Of a stretch of 54,444 bases of DNA, positions 35,319 through 43,215 are shown piece after piece. The notes beneath the pieces were generated by a model, which was given only the letters and a program-made list of their open reading frames with translations, did no database searches and had not been told where the DNA came from. The position numbers and the translations under genes were made by a program. Source of the DNA: JBBTDV01 sp038042605 (GTDB taxonomy: Bacteria; Bdellovibrionota; UBA1018); the NCBI GenBank assembly GCA_964358645.1, contig CAYHPW010000013.1:1-54444 (forward strand). The letters are read 5' to 3'. Each line of letters starts with the position of its first letter. The stretch's first letter is position 1.

Positions 35319-36284
35319 ATGGAAAACAAGAAGGGTCTTCTTCTTTTAAATCTCGGTACACCGGATAATCCCACACGGGGCGCGGTCAGGAAATACTTAA
35401 AGGAATTTCTCATGGATCCACAAATCGTGGATTTGCCATATGTGTTTCGCTGGATACTGGTTAATGGATTTATCTCCACATTCCGTGCACGCAAGAAATC
35501 GCTTTCTTATCAGAAGATCTGGATGGAAGGGGGGTCCCCACTGCTTGTTCATACGGTTATGCTTGCCGATAAAGCACAAAAGCAGCTTGGAGAAAACTGG
35601 TCCGTTCGCGTTGGGATGCGCTACGGAAATCCATCAATAAAAAGCGCTTTAGAGGTATTCAAGCGTGAAGGCATTGCAGACATAAGTGTTTTTCCTCTTT
35701 ATCCTCAATACGCCCATGCCACTACAGGGTCATGCCTTGAAGAGGTGAATAAGATCATGAGCATGACGGCGGCAGATGAAGCAAAACCTCGTGTGATCCA
35801 GCCTTTTTATTGTGCAGAGCTTTTTGTAGGGGCCTTGGCGGCCGCAGTGGCTGGGGTCATGGCGGCAAATGACCATGATTTTGTTTTATTCAGCTTCCAT
35901 GGATTGCCGGTGCGTAGTGGCGGATCGCGTGATTACCAAGCACAGTGCGGTGAGACAGCCAGGCTGGCGGCCGCTCGTTTAGGTCTTGCGCCGGAAAGAT
36001 ACGCTGTGGCTTTCCAGTCGCGTTTCGGGTTTGGTGAGTGGCTTAAGCCTTATACGTTTGACATGTTGGCTGATCTTGCCATTCAAGGTATTAAGCGGAT
36101 TGTCGTGGTATGTCCGTCATTTGTTTGTGATTGTCTTGAAACGCTTGAAGAGATCGGTATAAGGGGCAGGGATTTGTTCATAAAAGCAGGTGGAGAGCGG
36201 CTTTTATTGGCGCCTTCGCTGAATTCCAGTGATAGATGGACGGATGCGCTCGTGAGGCTTACCAGGGAGGCTCAATGTGGCTGA
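35319..36284 (+). CDS. hemH: Ferrochelatase HemH
   Basis: The 321-residue sequence has GLLLLNLGTPDNPTRGAVRKYLKEFL, SPLLVHT, MRYGNPSIKSAL, PLYPQYAHATTGS, the catalytic His in FSFHGLPVRS, FQSRFGFGEWLKPYT and the Glu region CPSFVCDCLETLEEIGIRG. The Cys residues in that last motif are of the type that binds a 2Fe-2S cluster in some ferrochelatases, though not proven here. It inserts Fe(II) into porphyrin to finish heme. It starts three bases after the ABC ATPase and overlaps the response regulator by eight bases. Confidence 0.95.
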   Translation: MENKKGLLLLNLGTPDNPTRGAVRKYLKEFLMDPQIVDLPYVFRWILVNGFISTFRARKKSLSYQKIWMEGGSPLLVHTVMLADKAQKQLGENWSVRVGMRYGNPSIKSALEVFKREGIADISVFPLYPQYAHATTGSCLEEVNKIMSMTAADEAKPRVIQPFYCAELFVGALAAAVAGVMAANDHDFVLFSFHGLPVRSGGSRDYQAQCGETARLAAARLGLAPERYAVAFQSRFGFGEWLKPYTFDMLADLAIQGIKRIVVVCPSFVCDCLETLEEIGIRGRDLFIKAGGERLLLAPSLNSSDRWTDALVRLTREAQCG

Positions 36285-36666
36285 AGCTGCTGTTAGGATT
36301 CTGATCGTTGAAGACGTTGAAAATATGTGCCGTTTGTTAAAGGATCTCTTGTCTTCTATTGATGGGATAGCGGTGAGTGGTTTTGCCAGGAATGGATGGG
36401 AGGCACGGCGGGAAATATTACGTAATCGCCCAGATCTGGTTCTGCTTGATGAGGTCCTGCCTGGGGAGTCATCTATCGATCTTCTTAATGAGTTTAATTC
36501 CCAGGGACTTCTAGTGATATTGTTGACAGGCATGAAGGACGCCAACCACCAGGTCCACAAAAAAGCCCTCGGACGCATCTATAAGCCATCATTGGATAAC
36601 CTGGTGGAGGACAAAAAAAGGGTGGGCGAGGCGATTTTTTCACTTATTAGGCATAGGCACAGTTGA
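36277..36666 (+). CDS. Single-domain response regulator (CheY-like)
   Basis: The 129-residue protein is a receiver domain alone. It has acidic residues in ILIVEDVENM, phospho-acceptor Asp in LVLLDEVLPGESS, the conserved Thr in LLTGM and the Lys in RIYKPS. The residue after the phospho-Asp is Glu, and the loop is DEVLPGESS in place of the usual DxxMPxxxG, so it is slightly unusual. There is no output domain. AGGGAGG precedes the GTG start. It sits between hemH and rpsP, with no histidine kinase in the window. Confidence 0.85.
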   Translation: MAEAAVRILIVEDVENMCRLLKDLLSSIDGIAVSGFARNGWEARREILRNRPDLVLLDEVLPGESSIDLLNEFNSQGLLVILLTGMKDANHQVHKKALGRIYKPSLDNLVEDKKRVGEAIFSLIRHRHS

Positions 36667-36727
36667 CGATGGCACTTGAAATTGCTAATCACAAAACTCC
36701 ATAAATTAATTGAAAGGAACGATTGAC

Positions 36728-36973
36728 ATGTCGGTAACTATTCGTCTTTCCAGACAAGGGGCTAAAAAGAGCCCGCAGTATTTGATTGTAGCGGTGAATT
36801 CCCAAGGCAAGCGTGATGGCGTTTACCTAGAGAAACTAGGGCATTATTACCCGAAGGCCAAAACACCGAAAGAAAAAGTTAAAGTTAATCTTGAAGCCGT
36901 TAAAGCTTGGCTGTCTAAGGGAGCTAAGACATCAGAAACGGTTGGACAATTGCTGAAAATCCTAGCAAAATAA
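36728..36973 (+). CDS. rpsP: 30S ribosomal protein S16
   Basis: The 81-residue protein begins MSVTIRLSRQGAKKSPQYLIV and has LEKLGHYYPK and VNLEAVKAWLSKGA, as in S16. ATG 36728 follows AAAGGA at 36713-36718; a TTG six codons upstream is in frame but lacks support. It heads the rpsP-khpA-trmD group. Confidence 0.97.
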   Translation: MSVTIRLSRQGAKKSPQYLIVAVNSQGKRDGVYLEKLGHYYPKAKTPKEKVKVNLEAVKAWLSKGAKTSETVGQLLKILAK

Positions 36974-37015
36974 AGACATCGTGTGTGGTTGTTATAGTTG
37001 AAGGAGACTTTTGCG

Positions 37016-37321
37016 ATGTCACAAGTTGGAAATGCGGGAACACCGGAAGTGGGTGCGGGATCGATCGGCATTGGTAAGAAGTTAAGCGAACTCTCCAAGA
37101 TGATAGAGTATGTGGCTCGTATGCTTGTTGACCTGCCTGATAAGGTTACGGTCAATGAGATAGTAGGTGAGAATACCACCGTAATCGAGCTAAAGGTGGC
37201 TAAGGAAGATCTTGGAAAAATCATTGGTAAAGAAGGCAGGACAGCGCGAGCTGTGCGTACAATCTTAAATGGCGCGTCCACGAAGCTTAGAAAAAGAACA
37301 GTCCTCGAGATCGTCGAGTAA
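37016..37321 (+). CDS. khpA: KH-domain RNA-binding protein KhpA
   Basis: The C-terminal 75 residues form a type II KH domain with LAKEDLGKIIG-like GxxG loop (KIIGKEGRTARAVRTIL) and end RKRTVLEIVE. The N-terminal 25 residues (MSQVGNAGTPEVGAGSIGIGKK) are Gly-rich and longer than in most KhpA proteins, which are about 75-80 residues. ATG 37016 follows AAGGAG at 37001-37006. KhpA binds RNA with KhpB and affects cell size and translation. Its usual neighbour rimM is missing here. Confidence 0.88.
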   Translation: MSQVGNAGTPEVGAGSIGIGKKLSELSKMIEYVARMLVDLPDKVTVNEIVGENTTVIELKVAKEDLGKIIGKEGRTARAVRTILNGASTKLRKRTVLEIVE

Positions 37322-38027
37322 TAAGCCAGCAGGGCGAAGTTTTTATTTCCTAACGTTATTTCCGGAACTCCTTAAGCCTGTCTTGGAAGTTAGTCTGCTT
37401 GGTAAAGCTCAGGATAAGGGCCTGGTGTCTTTTAATCCTGTGCAGATCCGTGACTTCTCCAAAGATAAACACAAGACCGTGGATGACACTCCGTTTGGTG
37501 GCGGCGAAGGGATGGTCATGCGTGCTGATGTCCTATACGCAGCTTGGCAGCATGCTCGCGCACTGGCTACGAACGAAGGCGGGGCGGTTAGAACCGTTAT
37601 GCTATCCCCACAGGGCAAGTTGCTCACACAGGATTTGGCAAAGGAGCTTCTTAATTTTTCCTCGTTGATCTTGGTTTGTGGACATTATGAAGGTGTTGAC
37701 GAGAGATTCATAGAAACGTGTGTGGATATGGAGATATCGATTGGGGATTATGTCTTGACTGGAGGTGAACTCCCGGCGCTTGTACTGGCTGATGCTGTAT
37801 GCCGCCTTATCCCAGGTGTGGTTGGAAACGAACGTTCCTTGAGTGAAGAGAGCCTCGAAGGTGGTCTTCTTAAATATCCTCAGTATACACGTCCCAGGGA
37901 ATTTAACGGTTTGACGGTTCCTGATGTACTCTTGAGCGGTGATCACGCGAAGATCGCTGCTTGGCGGAAGCAGCAGATGCTGGAGCGCACTCGCTCAAAA
38001 AGGCCAGACCTGTTTGTAAGGCCATAA
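37269..38027 (+). CDS. trmD: tRNA (guanine(37)-N1)-methyltransferase TrmD
   Basis: The trefoil-knot SPOUT enzyme is clear: FLTLFPELLKPVLE, RDFSKDKHKTVDDTPFGGGEGMVM, LSPQGKLLTQ, LVCGHYEGVDERFIE, EISIGDYVLTGGELPALVLADAVCRLIPG and YTRPREFNGLTVPDVLLSGDHAKI. It methylates G37 of tRNA. The only start in frame is ATG 37269, inside the khpA 3' end. This overlaps khpA by 53 bases and adds about 25 Ser/Arg/Lys-rich residues before the usual beginning. No internal ATG, GTG or TTG offers the normal N-terminus. Confidence 0.93.
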   Translation: MARPRSLEKEQSSRSSSNKPAGRSFYFLTLFPELLKPVLEVSLLGKAQDKGLVSFNPVQIRDFSKDKHKTVDDTPFGGGEGMVMRADVLYAAWQHARALATNEGGAVRTVMLSPQGKLLTQDLAKELLNFSSLILVCGHYEGVDERFIETCVDMEISIGDYVLTGGELPALVLADAVCRLIPGVVGNERSLSEESLEGGLLKYPQYTRPREFNGLTVPDVLLSGDHAKIAAWRKQQMLERTRSKRPDLFVRP

Positions 38028-38037
38028 GAAATATCTT

Positions 38038-38931
38038 ATGCTGAAAAATATAATGATCTTCTTAGTAATTCTCTTGAGCACCCTAAGCGTGAACCAAGCC
38101 AGGGCCGATGCCACTGACGCTGCTTTTGAAACTCCACCGGAGCAACTTAGAGCACCGGTTAAATTTTCTGCTGAATTTTCCGCGCCGATAATACAAGAGC
38201 ATTTCTTGCCATTACCGTACGGATTCATAGGAAGGAATATCAGTTCGCTGGGGATTCGCGCTTCACTGCTGCTTAAGCCACCGGTAGAAAACGAACGTTC
38301 AGCCGGGTTCAAGCTCAATGGTCTTATGGCTTTCACGCAAGCTTCGCTTACACCGATTGTGGGTTTAGGCTTTGAGGTTGTTTCTATCAAGCCCACCGAT
38401 AGATTTGTAATTGATATCGGTGCTGAAGTGCAAGATCAGAAGCTGGTCACCCCATTCGCAGGGTCTCAGTTTTCAGTTTTGGGGTACATCGTTCTTTTAA
38501 GATTGGGTTACGATTTAAACCCGGTAAAGCTGCGAATGGAGTTTAAGTCACTGTCGGTCTCGGATACCTCACTGACACAATTTGAAGGCATTGAGACATC
38601 AGTAGCCCACAAGAAAAGTTACGTGACCAGCCCAGGTATAAGATTGTATCTCCCATTTAATCTAATGTCAGATTTGAGCATGGATTTATATTCCCTGGGT
38701 GAGACGGCCATAGCTTCAAAAGAGTTCGGCTATGCCATGCCTGAGCGTACAGTCTATAAAACTAAACTTGGTCTAGGTATTGGTATCAAGAACATGGAAG
38801 TCTGGACACGGGCAATGTTTGTGCGTGGAGTGGTCGATCATGAGGAGCTTTACTATCAGTCACCTTTGGTTTGGGGTGATAATCTCTTCGCATCGTATTC
38901 ACAGATGCTAGAATTAGTATGGAGACCATGA
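38038..38931 (+). CDS. Predicted outer-membrane beta-barrel protein
   Basis: A signal peptide (MLKNIMIFLVILLSTLSVNQARA) is followed by about 270 residues of alternating amphipathic strands, for example VKFSAEFSAPII, GIRASLLLKPP, FVIDIGAEVQ, VLLRLGYDLNPVKLRMEFKSL. These fit a beta-barrel, though the C-terminus (LELVWRP) lacks a terminal Phe. It begins ten bases after trmD. Its stop overlaps the next gene's start (ATGA at 38928), so it is paired with a lipoprotein. No family recognised. Confidence 0.65.
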   Translation: MLKNIMIFLVILLSTLSVNQARADATDAAFETPPEQLRAPVKFSAEFSAPIIQEHFLPLPYGFIGRNISSLGIRASLLLKPPVENERSAGFKLNGLMAFTQASLTPIVGLGFEVVSIKPTDRFVIDIGAEVQDQKLVTPFAGSQFSVLGYIVLLRLGYDLNPVKLRMEFKSLSVSDTSLTQFEGIETSVAHKKSYVTSPGIRLYLPFNLMSDLSMDLYSLGETAIASKEFGYAMPERTVYKTKLGLGIGIKNMEVWTRAMFVRGVVDHEELYYQSPLVWGDNLFASYSQMLELVWRP

Positions 38932-39716
38932 AAATGAGGATGGTGTCTATCTTACTTGTCACGGTGCTTGTGATTTCAAGCGGATGTGGTGGATCCGTTA
39001 CATTCATAGATTATGTCGAGACGGATACCTACATAAGTTCAGCGGATCAGTCCAGCCACGCGGATGATCAGATTTTGCGTATTTCAAAGAGCCAGAGTAT
39101 TGAGGAGCGTGCGATAGTCAAGCTTCCGACTGGGAAAAGAGACAGGAACAGCCATATCGAGAATCTGCTAAGTGATCCTATAAGTTCATTGCTTATTCCC
39201 TTCCTGATTATTCCGGCGATACTCCTGGATATCTTTAATTGCGGGGATGCGACGTTGGCGCCTGATAATCTTACAAGCGCTAAGTTGATATTGTCGGTGG
39301 TTGAAAGCAGCGAGAGTGGCCTGACGGGCAAGGTCGAGCTTTTATTGCTGGAGAAACCGTGGTGGCATACGGCTAATTGGGATCGCGCACATTATTTCTC
39401 ATCCAAAGGGAAGTGGTCACAATCCGGAGGGGATTTTGACCCAACATTTACAGCTCTCACTTCTAGCGAGGCCAGCGGGGAGATGGAATTTGATATTACG
39501 AATTACTTTAAAACGCTGATTTTGCAACAAGAGACCGCGCACTTTGGCTTCGTGCTAAGATCAGGCGCTTCATCTCTGTCGCCTGTATCGCTCGCCTCTA
39601 CCCAGTATTCTATTTCATCTAAAGGGCCGAGGCTCGAGTCGACTTATGCTTGCGTAAGTCGCACAAGTTCATACGTGAGAAGCACGTATTATCTAAGGAG
39701 TATGGTGGAGCAGTAA
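38928..39716 (+). CDS. DNRLRE-like domain lipoprotein
   Basis: ATG 38928 overlaps the preceding stop. MKMRMVSILLVTVLVISSGC is a lipoprotein signal with lipobox SSGC. The mature start ETDTYISSADQSSHADDQILRISKSQS followed by ERAIVKLP resembles DNRLRE domains, which begin with D-xY-(V/I)xS and carry a series of beta strands; EMEFDITNYFKTLI and AHFGFVLRS fit the later part. Such domains occur in cell-surface proteins with carbohydrate-related or adhesive roles. A hydrophobic LIPFLIIPAILLDI insertion is unusual for the fold. Confidence 0.65.
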   Translation: MKMRMVSILLVTVLVISSGCGGSVTFIDYVETDTYISSADQSSHADDQILRISKSQSIEERAIVKLPTGKRDRNSHIENLLSDPISSLLIPFLIIPAILLDIFNCGDATLAPDNLTSAKLILSVVESSESGLTGKVELLLLEKPWWHTANWDRAHYFSSKGKWSQSGGDFDPTFTALTSSEASGEMEFDITNYFKTLILQQETAHFGFVLRSGASSLSPVSLASTQYSISSKGPRLESTYACVSRTSSYVRSTYYLRSMVEQ

Positions 39717-39767
39717 CTGACGGAACTCTGGGGTTTGTGTTGGCGAGTGTTCATCCCTAACGGAGCC

Positions 39768-40283
39768 TCAAAACCGCACTCTCAGCATGCCACTACCACC
39801 ATCCCAACTCTTGTCAGTTAAGAACTTATCCAGATCACCGGTCGCCATCAGCGCGAGACTCGCATTCATACTGAAATTGAACTCATACGCAAGATCCAGC
39901 CTATGCTCCAGGCGCCCGTCCTCATCTTGAGGGTCCCGTAGTTCTAACGGCCCGAATGCCCGGTGCCAGGTTGAAATATATCCAACCCTAAAAGCATCAC
40001 TAGACTTCCCTTGCAAATTTTCATGACCAAATGCCGGGAGCTTAAACCACACATTAGGCAGCAGATCTCGATACGTCACATCACCACTATTGGTACGCCA
40101 GTCCCTTTCGGCTAGCTCAATACCAGGACTTACAACAAATTCGTTATACCGGTAGTCAGCTCCAAAGATAGCAAATATCCTATCCGTGGTAACAGCACCG
40201 CCCTTCATCGGGCTTGTGGCAGAAGGCAGTTTGGCTTCGAATTTACGGTCAAATTGCAGCCTGATGTTTAAATTCCCTTTAAA
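39768..40283 (-). pseudogene. C-terminal fragment of an outer-membrane beta-barrel protein
   Basis: The open frame runs from a stop at 40284-40286 to 39768 without a good start; ATG at 40208 begins mid-strand, and the 25 codons before it also read as barrel strand (GNLNIRLQFDRKF). The sequence is typical of alternating barrel strands (DRIFAIFGADYRYNEFVVSPGIELAER, AYEFNFSMNASLALMATGD) and ends LRVRF with the terminal Phe of BAM substrates. The N-terminal part and signal peptide are gone. It is a decayed remnant pointing against the S41 peptidase gene. Confidence 0.55.
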
Positions 40284-40335
40284 TTAACACGCTTTAAATA
40301 CCAGCCTAAAAGCCCGTCATGAATTTTTATAAAAT

Positions 40336-40362
40336 TTGACAAATAAGATATATTACTATACT
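40336..40362 (+). promoter_or_regulatory. Probable promoter of the S41 peptidase gene
   Basis: TTGACA at 40336-40341 and TATACT at 40357-40362 are spaced by 15 bases, slightly short of 17, and lie 39 bases before the ATG. The consensus -35 and AT-rich surroundings support a sigma70-type promoter. Confidence 0.45.
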
Positions 40363-40400
40363 AACGCATAGCGTCTAAACATCCCCCTAAGGAGGCCTTT

Positions 40401-42179
40401 ATGACCCTCGGCGCCATCAGAATCAAATTCAATCTCTTAATATGTCTCTTAGCCATTCTAGTGAATGCTGTATCTTCAAACGGACAAGAAGTAGAGAAAC
40501 CAGCATCCAACCAGCTTCTGGCCCAGAAACTGGCCCAGAAACTGGCAAAGACAAGCGAGAGAGAATACTGGAATCAAACTGGCTTAAAATTCACATTGCT
40601 TCAATCAGAGTTTATTAATGAAAAAAACTGCAACAAATCACAAGCCAACTTCATAGGATGTATTAGCTCACTCAATATGCTTGCAGGATCAGCCAAGCCA
40701 GCAATGATGTTTGTTACGCCTGGGTTAATGGAGCAAGGTGATCCACGCATCGGAGAGGTCAAAGATTTTTTTGGACCGCTTGTACTCGTTGAACTGAAAA
40801 AACTTACAAAGAACAAAGACACTCCTAAGAGTACGGCGGCACTCCAGCTGGAACATATGGCAAGGCAAAAAAAATTAATTGCTGAGTTTACAGCACTCTA
40901 CTTAGATCCGGAGAAGACTGATTTTACCCACATATCAGAATCCATCAAAAAACTTTCAATAACGCCGGATAACGAATCTGAATTCACCGCCCTGGCTATA
41001 AATAAGTATCTGCAGGTAGCAGAAGATCCACATACCCACATTGTTCCAATCATACAAACCATGGTGGAACAAAACGAAGACCAAGAAATATTTTTTGGAA
41101 TAGGCACAGTATTGAGGCAGATCGATACCGCTACTATAATACAAAGACCAATAGAAGGCAGCCCTGCTCTTAAGGCTGGGCTTAAAGCAGGTGACATCAT
41201 CACCCACGTAAACAGCGAATCAATTGACGGAGTGGACCTTGACATTGTTGTTGGTAAAATACGTGGAGAAAAAGATACAGAGGTTGTCATAACCATTCTA
41301 AGAAAAGGCCAATCACTTGAGTTTAAATTAATCAGGGGCCCAATCGTAACCGATAACGTCACTCATAAGAGCCTCAAGGATACCGATACTACCTATGGCT
41401 ACATAAAGCTTGATAGCTTTTCGAAGACAAGTGGCTGTAACCAAATCAGCCAGGCACTCACCGAACTAAAAGAGCAAGGAGTAGAAGGTATAATCCTTGA
41501 TCTTCGTAACAATGGTGGCGGCTTTTTAGATGAAGCTACTTGCATCGGTGGACTTTTAGTTGGCAAGAAAGTTATATTTAAAACCAAATATCTTAACTCA
41601 GAAAAACTTAGAGACAGTGTTTCTGATAAATCAGCCATTGCAGAAAGTTTGCCAATGGTGACGTTGATTAATGAAAACTCCGCTAGTGCTTCAGAAATCA
41701 TTGCCGGCGCACTTCAGGACTATCAACGGAGCTGGCTCCTCGGGGTCAGGTCTTTTGGCAAGGCTACAGTGCAATCACCATCCATGTGGAATGATTTTAT
41801 TTTTAAGTATGAAACCACAGAAAGATTTTTTCAGCCTTCAGGTCGAACCAACCAAATCGTAGGCATACTGCCTGACTTTGAAGTTCAAATTAAACCGGAC
41901 GCCTCCGAAGATGACCGATTTGCGATGAGGGAAGTGGACTATTACTCAAATGCCCTGCCGGCTATAGGTGCGCCCTGGGTTCAGCCAAGACAAGAAGAAG
42001 TCAAGAACATCAGTGAATGCATGGCCAGCGAAGGTAAAGCTCTAAAACTCTATCAGGAGCGGCTCGAGGATGCGATTCCACCTGATTATCAGCTTCTTTC
42101 GGCAGAGGACCTCCTAAATTGTGCTAGCAAGACAGCCCCATCAGAGCTGCCACTGCCACTAGATGCTATATTGGAATAA
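40401..42179 (+). CDS. S41 family C-terminal processing peptidase with PDZ domain
   Basis: AAGGAGG lies before ATG 40401. An N-terminal signal (LLICLLAILVNAVSS) is followed by a helical region, a PDZ domain (TIIQRPIEGSPALKAGLKAGDIITHVN), and the protease domain with YGYIKLDSFSKTSGC, GIILDLRNNGGGFLDEAT, the catalytic Ser in NENSASASEIIAGALQD and the Lys in RSFGKATVQS. It cleaves proteins at their C-terminus in the periplasm, as CtpA/Prc do. The 12-bp CTGGCCCAGAAA is duplicated at 40518-40541, giving LAQKLAQKLAK. Confidence 0.92.
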   Translation: MTLGAIRIKFNLLICLLAILVNAVSSNGQEVEKPASNQLLAQKLAQKLAKTSEREYWNQTGLKFTLLQSEFINEKNCNKSQANFIGCISSLNMLAGSAKPAMMFVTPGLMEQGDPRIGEVKDFFGPLVLVELKKLTKNKDTPKSTAALQLEHMARQKKLIAEFTALYLDPEKTDFTHISESIKKLSITPDNESEFTALAINKYLQVAEDPHTHIVPIIQTMVEQNEDQEIFFGIGTVLRQIDTATIIQRPIEGSPALKAGLKAGDIITHVNSESIDGVDLDIVVGKIRGEKDTEVVITILRKGQSLEFKLIRGPIVTDNVTHKSLKDTDTTYGYIKLDSFSKTSGCNQISQALTELKEQGVEGIILDLRNNGGGFLDEATCIGGLLVGKKVIFKTKYLNSEKLRDSVSDKSAIAESLPMVTLINENSASASEIIAGALQDYQRSWLLGVRSFGKATVQSPSMWNDFIFKYETTERFFQPSGRTNQIVGILPDFEVQIKPDASEDDRFAMREVDYYSNALPAIGAPWVQPRQEEVKNISECMASEGKALKLYQERLEDAIPPDYQLLSAEDLLNCASKTAPSELPLPLDAILE

Positions 42180-42197
42180 CCAATAAAGTGCGCTGAA

Positions 42198-42227
42198 ATT
42201 CTAAACAAAACTGAAGACGGAATCCGT
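42198..42227 (+). repeat. 30-bp repeat copy A (intergenic)
   Basis: The segment beginning ATTCTAAACAAAACTGAAGA at 42198 matches 48128-48157 at 29 of 30 positions, differing only by G versus A at 42220/48150. Copy A is intergenic, 19 bases after the S41 gene, and its last base is the first base of the TIGR02147 gene's stop codon. Confidence 0.92.
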
Positions 42228-43045
42228 CAAGCGCCCCCAAGCCTAAAAAAATCCAAAGCATACGAAAAACAAGCTTCGTCCTTTGATTCGCGAATAATCT
42301 TTCTGGTTTCCTCGATTGCTCTGATAAATATTTCGCGGATTTTTACGCTATCATCAAACGAGGCTGTGATGACGGAGGAATAATGCAAGTCATCCGTTTT
42401 TTTTCGATCTAGTGACTGGATGGCTTGGATTCTCCAGTTTGTATGGTGCTTAGAGATCATTGGTGAATCGTTTTCTAGGTGAATATGTGTTGTACCGATT
42501 TCATAGAGGCCATCTTTGTTGATAACAAGTCCCGCTGATGTAAGAAACTGGAGTACTTCAGCAACTCTTTCGATGGGCATACTTAAGTAATCACTAATCC
42601 CTTTTTCTGTGTGACAAAGAGGCAAAGAGACAAGCACGTGAATAGCCCCATAATGCCAGCTGCTGTAGAAAGTAGCCTGGTCTTCGCGACTAAGAGTTTT
42701 TTTAAACTGCAGGCGATCTTTTAGAACGAACTGTTTTTCTATAAGAGATTGCATTTGATTTTTGAAATATTCCTTAAGCCCTGAGGTCCCGGCACGAGCA
42801 TGTTGAACTAATAAAAGTAAATAACTGCTCTGATCTTTGTTATGGCCTAGATATTTATTGATGGCCTCAGCCTGTTCTAGGCTGAAGTGAGCAGCCCCGT
42901 TCAACACTTGGGAGACATATCCATTATGACAGTAAATCGCCTCGGCAAGTCTTGTTCGTATACCGCGCTCATTTTCACTTCTTCGGTTTAGGATTTCCTT
43001 AAGATATGCCTTGTAGTCTTTATATTCAAATATTGAATTTCCCAT
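42227..43045 (-). CDS. TIGR02147 family protein (DUF4423-type), putative regulator
   Basis: The 272-residue sequence begins SIFEYKDYKAYLKEILNRR, then has a helix-turn-helix-like segment (RTRLAEAIYCHNGYVSQVLNGAAHFSLEQAEAINKYLG) and the later SRDYLSM-type stretch (GISDYLSMPIERVAEVLQFLTSAGLV), ending IIRESKDEACFSYALDFFRLG. This is the TIGR02147 family, best known from Bdellovibrio and Fibrobacter, of unknown but likely regulatory function. It is divergent from a secreted-protein gene. A palindrome overlaps its start region at 43047-43061. Confidence 0.88.
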   Translation of the reverse strand: MGNSIFEYKDYKAYLKEILNRRSENERGIRTRLAEAIYCHNGYVSQVLNGAAHFSLEQAEAINKYLGHNKDQSSYLLLLVQHARAGTSGLKEYFKNQMQSLIEKQFVLKDRLQFKKTLSREDQATFYSSWHYGAIHVLVSLPLCHTEKGISDYLSMPIERVAEVLQFLTSAGLVINKDGLYEIGTTHIHLENDSPMISKHHTNWRIQAIQSLDRKKTDDLHYSSVITASFDDSVKIREIFIRAIEETRKIIRESKDEACFSYALDFFRLGGA

Positions 43046-43046
43046 A

Positions 43047-43061
43047 ATAACAATATGTTAT
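43047..43061. promoter_or_regulatory. Small palindrome in the divergent promoter region
   Basis: ATAACA-ATA-TGTTAT is a perfect 6-bp inverted repeat with a 3-base spacer, two bases upstream of the TIGR02147 start codon. It could be a binding site for the family's helix-turn-helix region, but AT-rich palindromes also occur by chance. Confidence 0.35.
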
Positions 43062-43143
43062 CGGGTTTACAGAGAAAAACTAAATAAAACAGCAATAAAT
43101 TCATTAATATTTTGTTTTCCGGACAGAAAAACTCAGATATACC

Positions 43144-43171
43144 TTGCTCTGCGTCAAGATTTAATTATAAT
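43144..43171 (+). promoter_or_regulatory. Probable promoter of the secreted-protein gene
   Basis: TTGCTC at 43144-43149 and a perfect TATAAT at 43166-43171 are 16 bases apart, 45 bases before the ATG at 43216. The ribosome-binding site AAGGAG follows at 43202-43207. Confidence 0.55.
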
Positions 43172-43215
43172 ATGCCGGATTTAGACGCGGATCCGGACGA
43201 ACAAGGAGATATTTT

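Noticed and set aside
36663..36691. TTGACG with a weak -10 before rpsP
   Set aside because: The -10 candidate matches the consensus at only two positions; transcription may come from further upstream.
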